Of a stretch of 64,000 nt of DNA, positions 60,732 through 64,000 are shown piece by piece; the first letter of the stretch is position 1, and each line of letters opens with the position of its first letter. The stretch is from positions 1-64,000 of the forward strand of contig NZ_JACBAZ010000005.1 in assembly GCF_013391475.1 (NCBI RefSeq). The letters are read 5' to 3'. Origin of the DNA: Oceaniferula marina (GTDB lineage Bacteria > Verrucomicrobiota > Verrucomicrobiia > Verrucomicrobiales > Akkermansiaceae). Made by a program: the position numbers and the translations under genes. Below the pieces are notes generated by a model that did not search any database, had not been told where the DNA came from, and saw nothing but the letters and a program-made list of their open reading frames with translations.

Positions 60732-61849
60732 ATGACCCTTCGTTTTGGGCTGATACCTTGCCCCGGGTTATGGTGAATCCGAGGGACCCGCAGGCTGGGG
60801 ATGAGGCTCGCCAAATCCGCACATGGGTGAAGGGGCAAGGCGTTTGGGATGGCCACGTATTCTTTGCGACGTCCGGGTCCATGGGTAAGAGCAAATGGGT
60901 GGCTCTCTCCAAGCAGGCGATGCTGGCATCGGCGGACGCCGTTAATCAGTTTTTAGGTGTGGATTCATCAGATCGCTGGCTTCAGGCCTTGCCCGATTTT
61001 CATGTGGGAGGCATGGGGATATGGGCGCGGGCGCATTTGTCATCTTCGTCGGTTGTTTCACTGGGAGGACGATGGCGGCCCGCAAAGTATGCTGAGATTC
61101 TGGCTCAAGAAGGTGTGACCAGATCGTCGCTGGTGCCTACCCAATTGACAGATCTGGTGTATTCTAACATATGTCCGCCATCCTGCCTTCGTTCAGTGTT
61201 GATCGGGGGTGGGCGATTGAATGATGAAGTCTATCAGAGGGCAATGGGTCTCGGTTGGCCGGTGATGGAAACCTATGGGATGACAGAAACCGCGTCACAA
61301 GTGGCGACGGCCAGAGTGGGAGAAAGAACCTTGCGCGTGTTGCCTCTTTGGCAAGTTCGTGAAAATGAGCATTCCTGTCTTGCTGTTCAAGGGCGTGCTC
61401 TGTTGACCGCGTATCTTCGTTGCAATGAGCAGAGTGTTGAATCGCTTGATCCAAAGGTCGATGGTTGGTTTGTGACGAAGGATGTTGCCCGCGTGAACGA
61501 GGGTTACCTTGAAGTGCTGGGGAGGAAAGATCGATCTGTTAAATTGTTAGGTGAGTTGGTTGATTTGGATCGGGTCGCTTCCGAGCTTGGCGCTTGTGTG
61601 TCTGTTCCGGGGCTTGAAGTTGTTTCGATTGAAGATGTTAGGATGGGTGCTGTGTTGGTGGCGGTGATTGAGCAGAAGGATGGCGAGCATGTGGTGAAAG
61701 GGGAGATCGAGAAATACAATAAGCATTGTCACCCTCTGTTACGAGTGGGTCGGGTGGTAAGTGCTGAGGAGATTCCTCGAACTCCGTTAGGTAAGGTGCG
61801 TTATGCTGCGCTTTCTGATGTAGTCCAGCGTCTGCTTGATGCAGAATGA
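60713..61849 (+). CDS. menE: o-succinylbenzoate-CoA ligase
   Basis: MenE activates o-succinylbenzoate with ATP and CoA. The 378-residue ANL-family protein has the P-loop FATSGSMGKSKWVALSKQA, LPDFHVGGMGIWARA, METYGMTETASQVAT, and the hinge GWFVTKDVARVNEGYLEVLG with GRKDRSVKLLGELV. The C-terminal lysine is in PRTPLGKVRYA. It is shorter than typical ligases (about 450), mainly at the N-terminus. Overlap with menC indicates translational coupling. menF, menD, menB and menH are not in this window. Confidence 0.9.
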   Translation: METPRVNDPSFWADTLPRVMVNPRDPQAGDEARQIRTWVKGQGVWDGHVFFATSGSMGKSKWVALSKQAMLASADAVNQFLGVDSSDRWLQALPDFHVGGMGIWARAHLSSSSVVSLGGRWRPAKYAEILAQEGVTRSSLVPTQLTDLVYSNICPPSCLRSVLIGGGRLNDEVYQRAMGLGWPVMETYGMTETASQVATARVGERTLRVLPLWQVRENEHSCLAVQGRALLTAYLRCNEQSVESLDPKVDGWFVTKDVARVNEGYLEVLGRKDRSVKLLGELVDLDRVASELGACVSVPGLEVVSIEDVRMGAVLVAVIEQKDGEHVVKGEIEKYNKHCHPLLRVGRVVSAEEIPRTPLGKVRYAALSDVVQRLLDAE

Positions 61850-62210
61850 ATGGTGTTTTTGACCCGTGTTCGGGAGGTTGTTTTTTTGTTAGGTGGTTTG
61901 TGTTGATGAAACAGGAAATTATAGCAGAGGTTTTTGATTCACCAAGCTTAATATTTTTTTAGCTGACATGCACAAAATAAGGGTTGCTCTATGCTTCGGC
62001 ATCCAGTAATAATTAACGTATCTTGAATATTAAATTACATGGCAGAAGAGGGGGGAGTCAGGGGGGTGTCTGTAGTGTGAGGGGGAGAAAGGTGGCGATG
62101 GTAATCGGAGGAATGAGGGATGCAGAGGATTTGGCAAAACACTGGTTGAAGCGGGTCGGTGTTATGCTTAGATTGGACCGTTGCCGCTTTGAGCCAGCAT
62201 ATTAAAACCC
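61850..62210. other. 361-bp gap, nothing supported
   Basis: A weak CCCG/CGGG hairpin with a T-rich tail (about 61862-61892) may end the men transcript. A 60-codon ORF at 62023-62205 looks fortuitous. No promoter match worth calling was found before phoH. Confidence 0.5.
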
Positions 62211-63737
62211 ATGATTCAACCAGCCAACCCTGACCAGACACGTCTTTTTGAGGAATCCAGCAAGAAGGCAGAGCATAAAAACACAAGCGATCGAGTGAAA
62301 AAAACGCGTATTCAAGACTTTGGAATTCAAGCCCCGTCGGGATCGGCAAAAAACTTTGTGCTCGATACCAATGTATTGCTTCATGATCCGGGGTGTTTGA
62401 ATCGTTTTGCGGAGAATCATATTTGTGTGCCGGTGGATGTGCTCGCTGAGTTGGATAAGTTTAAGAGTGAACAGAGCGAGCGAGGGGCGAATGCGCGTCA
62501 GGTGCATCGACGGTTGACGGAGATTTTTGCCGGTGGGGATGCCGTGACCCGGGGGGTTGAGACCGAGGGAGGGGGGACCATACGTTTGGTGATTTACGAT
62601 CCGGCTTTTTGTGAGCAGAACTCTCAGGAGTTGGGGCAATTCTTGCGGGTGTTTCCCGACCGTGAGCGTGTGGATCACAGGATTTTGGCTGCCACGGTTT
62701 TATTGATGGAGCACAACACGGCCCCGGTCATTTTGGTAACCAAGGATTTGAATATGCAGCTGAAGGCCCGGGCGGTCGGGATTCGTTGTGAAGATTACTT
62801 GAATGACAAGGTGGATCCAATGGAGATCAGCACGTACGACATGCGTTCTGTCGAAGTCGATCCGATGGAGTTGCAGAGGTTTGCCAGTTCGGGAGAACTT
62901 GAATTGAAGCATCCGCGGCGCAAGGAGATTGCTTTGAACCAGTATGTGCTGCTTGCTGCGGGTGAGAAACAAACGATGCCGGCCCGTTTGGACGCCAATG
63001 GGACTTTTGTCAGGTTGCAAATTCCCGAGGTATTGAGGATCCCGGATGGACATCATCTGAAACCCTTGAATTTGGGACAAAAATGTTTGATTGATGCTTT
63101 GTTGAACCCGGACATTTCCCTGGTGACTTGTTACGGTCAGGCGGGGACCGGAAAAACCTTGGTGGCGGTGGCTGCTGGATTACACTCCATGTTTAACCGG
63201 CGTTTCAATGGTTTGACGATCAGTCGCCCGGTCGTTTCGATGGGAGACCAATTGGGTTTTCTTCCCGGCTCATTGGACGAAAAAATGAAGCCATGGCTGC
63301 AGCCGATTTACGACGCCTTGGATTTGCTGATGCAGCCCAGCTCGGCTCAGGGGCCGAAACGTAAAAAGCAAAAGAAAGACGCCTTGCCTGAGAATGGCAG
63401 CAAGCCTTATGACGAATTGATTGAACGTGGCGTGATTGAAATCGAAGCCTTGTGCTATATCCGTGGACGTTCGATCCCGAACCGCTTTTTTGTTCTGGAT
63501 GAAGCCCAGCAGTTGACTCCGCAGGAAGCCAAAACCGTGGTCACCCGGATGTCCCGTGGATCCAAGTTGGTTTTGGTTGGAGATCCGGAGCAGATTGACA
63601 ACCCGTACGTGGACAGTCGGAGTAATGGCTTGGTCTTTACCCGCAACCGCTTGAAAGGTCAGCCGTTCACGGCCCATGTTACCTTGTCGAGAGGTGAGCG
63701 TAGTCCGCTTGCCGAGGCCGGGGCGCAGTTGATGTAA
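62211..63737 (+). CDS. PhoH-family ATPase fused to a PIN domain (PhoH2-like)
   Basis: The 508-residue protein has an N-terminal PIN ribonuclease domain (FVLDTNVLLHDPGCLNRFAE, VPVDVLAELDKFKSEQSERG, HRILAATVLLMEH) with the acidic metal-site residues. A linker leads to the PhoH ATPase: CYGQAGTGKTLVAVAAGL (about 308), ISRPVVSMGDQLGFLPG, PNRFFVLDEAQQLTPQEAK (about 428) and LVGDPEQIDNPYVDSRSNGL. PhoH2 proteins are RNA helicase/ribonucleases; some are toxin-antitoxin linked, but none of that context is seen here. Its basic insert (KRKKQKKDALPENG) before IEIEALCYIRGRS is usual for the group. Confidence 0.92.
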   Translation: MIQPANPDQTRLFEESSKKAEHKNTSDRVKKTRIQDFGIQAPSGSAKNFVLDTNVLLHDPGCLNRFAENHICVPVDVLAELDKFKSEQSERGANARQVHRRLTEIFAGGDAVTRGVETEGGGTIRLVIYDPAFCEQNSQELGQFLRVFPDRERVDHRILAATVLLMEHNTAPVILVTKDLNMQLKARAVGIRCEDYLNDKVDPMEISTYDMRSVEVDPMELQRFASSGELELKHPRRKEIALNQYVLLAAGEKQTMPARLDANGTFVRLQIPEVLRIPDGHHLKPLNLGQKCLIDALLNPDISLVTCYGQAGTGKTLVAVAAGLHSMFNRRFNGLTISRPVVSMGDQLGFLPGSLDEKMKPWLQPIYDALDLLMQPSSAQGPKRKKQKKDALPENGSKPYDELIERGVIEIEALCYIRGRSIPNRFFVLDEAQQLTPQEAKTVVTRMSRGSKLVLVGDPEQIDNPYVDSRSNGLVFTRNRLKGQPFTAHVTLSRGERSPLAEAGAQLM

Positions 63738-63757
63738 GTTGCAGGTTTAGCTGCTCA

Positions 63758-64000
63758 CTACGGCTGGTCGACCTGCGAGAGATCGATGAGGTTGGATGGT
63801 GTCGCATCAATCCGGTAGGAGAGCGTCTTGCCGGTGGCATCATCGGTGGTTTTGGTGACCGAGTGCTGCACGCCAATGACCTCGCCTTTCTGGTTGAGGA
63901 TGGGGCCCCCGCTCATTCCTCCAACTGGGGGGAACCCGGCGAGTGGGGCCAAGTACATCGACTTGATATCGCTGACTTTGGCTACGACGTTGAGGGGCTC
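63758..64000 (-). CDS. trypsin-like serine protease, C-terminal part
   Basis: The gene enters from the right edge. The visible 80 residues contain GGMSGGPILNQKGEVIGVQH, with the nucleophile Ser of the GxSGGP motif in S1C/trypsin-like peptidases, preceded by LAPLAGFPPVG. The end (SYRIDATPSNLIDLSQVDQP) has no PDZ domain. The His and Asp of the triad must lie beyond the edge. It is convergent with phoH, 20 bp between the stops. Confidence 0.8.
   Translation of the reverse strand, partial: EPLNVVAKVSDIKSMYLAPLAGFPPVGGMSGGPILNQKGEVIGVQHSVTKTTDDATGKTLSYRIDATPSNLIDLSQVDQP

Noticed and set aside
62023..62205. 60-codon ORF before the PhoH gene
   Set aside because: Low-complexity Gly/Arg start, no family, and ends just before the phoH start; probably chance.

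Overview
The window looks like a chromosomal segment of a heterotrophic bacterium of the phylum Verrucomicrobiota, probably near Rubritaleaceae/Akkermansiaceae. This is inferred from gene content, not from a marker gene. The signs are a GH109-type Tat-exported glycosidase, a second Tat-exported TIM-barrel protein, a PEP-CTERM metalloprotease, a hydrazine-synthase-alpha-like di-haem protein, a lipoprotein with a pseudopilin-like tail, many small lipoproteins, weak Shine-Dalgarno use with frequent GTG/TTG starts, and a classical menaquinone pathway. No rRNA or tRNA gene and no CRISPR array was seen.

Layout. 1-3360 is a decayed accessory patch: an Rhs C-terminal fragment running off the left edge, a small cysteine-containing fragment, an intact class II Fic protein, a potential structured element, an addiction module whose ParE-like toxin is frameshifted, and a tyrosine-recombinase pseudogene with an 11-bp tandem repeat expanded inside its active-site region. 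3380-7233 holds a metallo-beta-lactamase-fold hydrolase, pdxA and recQ. 7276-16445 is a carbohydrate locus: an APC-like transporter, two unusual sugar ABC permeases (one fused to its binding protein, one with a very large extracytoplasmic insert), a divergent GH2 beta-mannosidase and an L,D-transpeptidase-like gene. 16685-25636 holds an outer-membrane beta-barrel gene and a six-gene leftward cluster (permease, Fe-alcohol dehydrogenase, DeoC-like aldolase, FGGY kinase, IclR regulator, di-haem HzsA-like protein) that resembles a catabolic operon for an unknown sugar or polyol.

25994-31490 has small lipoproteins, repeats, the GH109 gene, a proline-rich tail-anchored protein with a coupled 40-codon ORF, trxA, vanZ-like and rpmB. 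31641-45412 is mostly housekeeping (second deoC, MsbA-like exporter, TetR, tsaE, truA, aspartate aminotransferase, prmA-like, queE, cobalamin adenosyltransferase, MscS channel). 45765-64000 has rlmH, glyQS, xseA, a PEP-CTERM protease, an ABC-2 exporter pair, a LysE exporter, leuB, a Ca/Na antiporter, yebC, acylphosphatase, marC, a menA-menC-menE operon, a PIN-PhoH protein and the C-terminus of a trypsin-like protease at the right edge.

Dispersed repeats are a recurrent theme. There are three MITE-like elements (two differ at only 4 of 207 positions although 30 kb apart), a 26-bp REP-like element in three copies, and a separate 152-bp inverted-repeat element. All calls come from reading the sequence and recalling family motifs; no database search was run.
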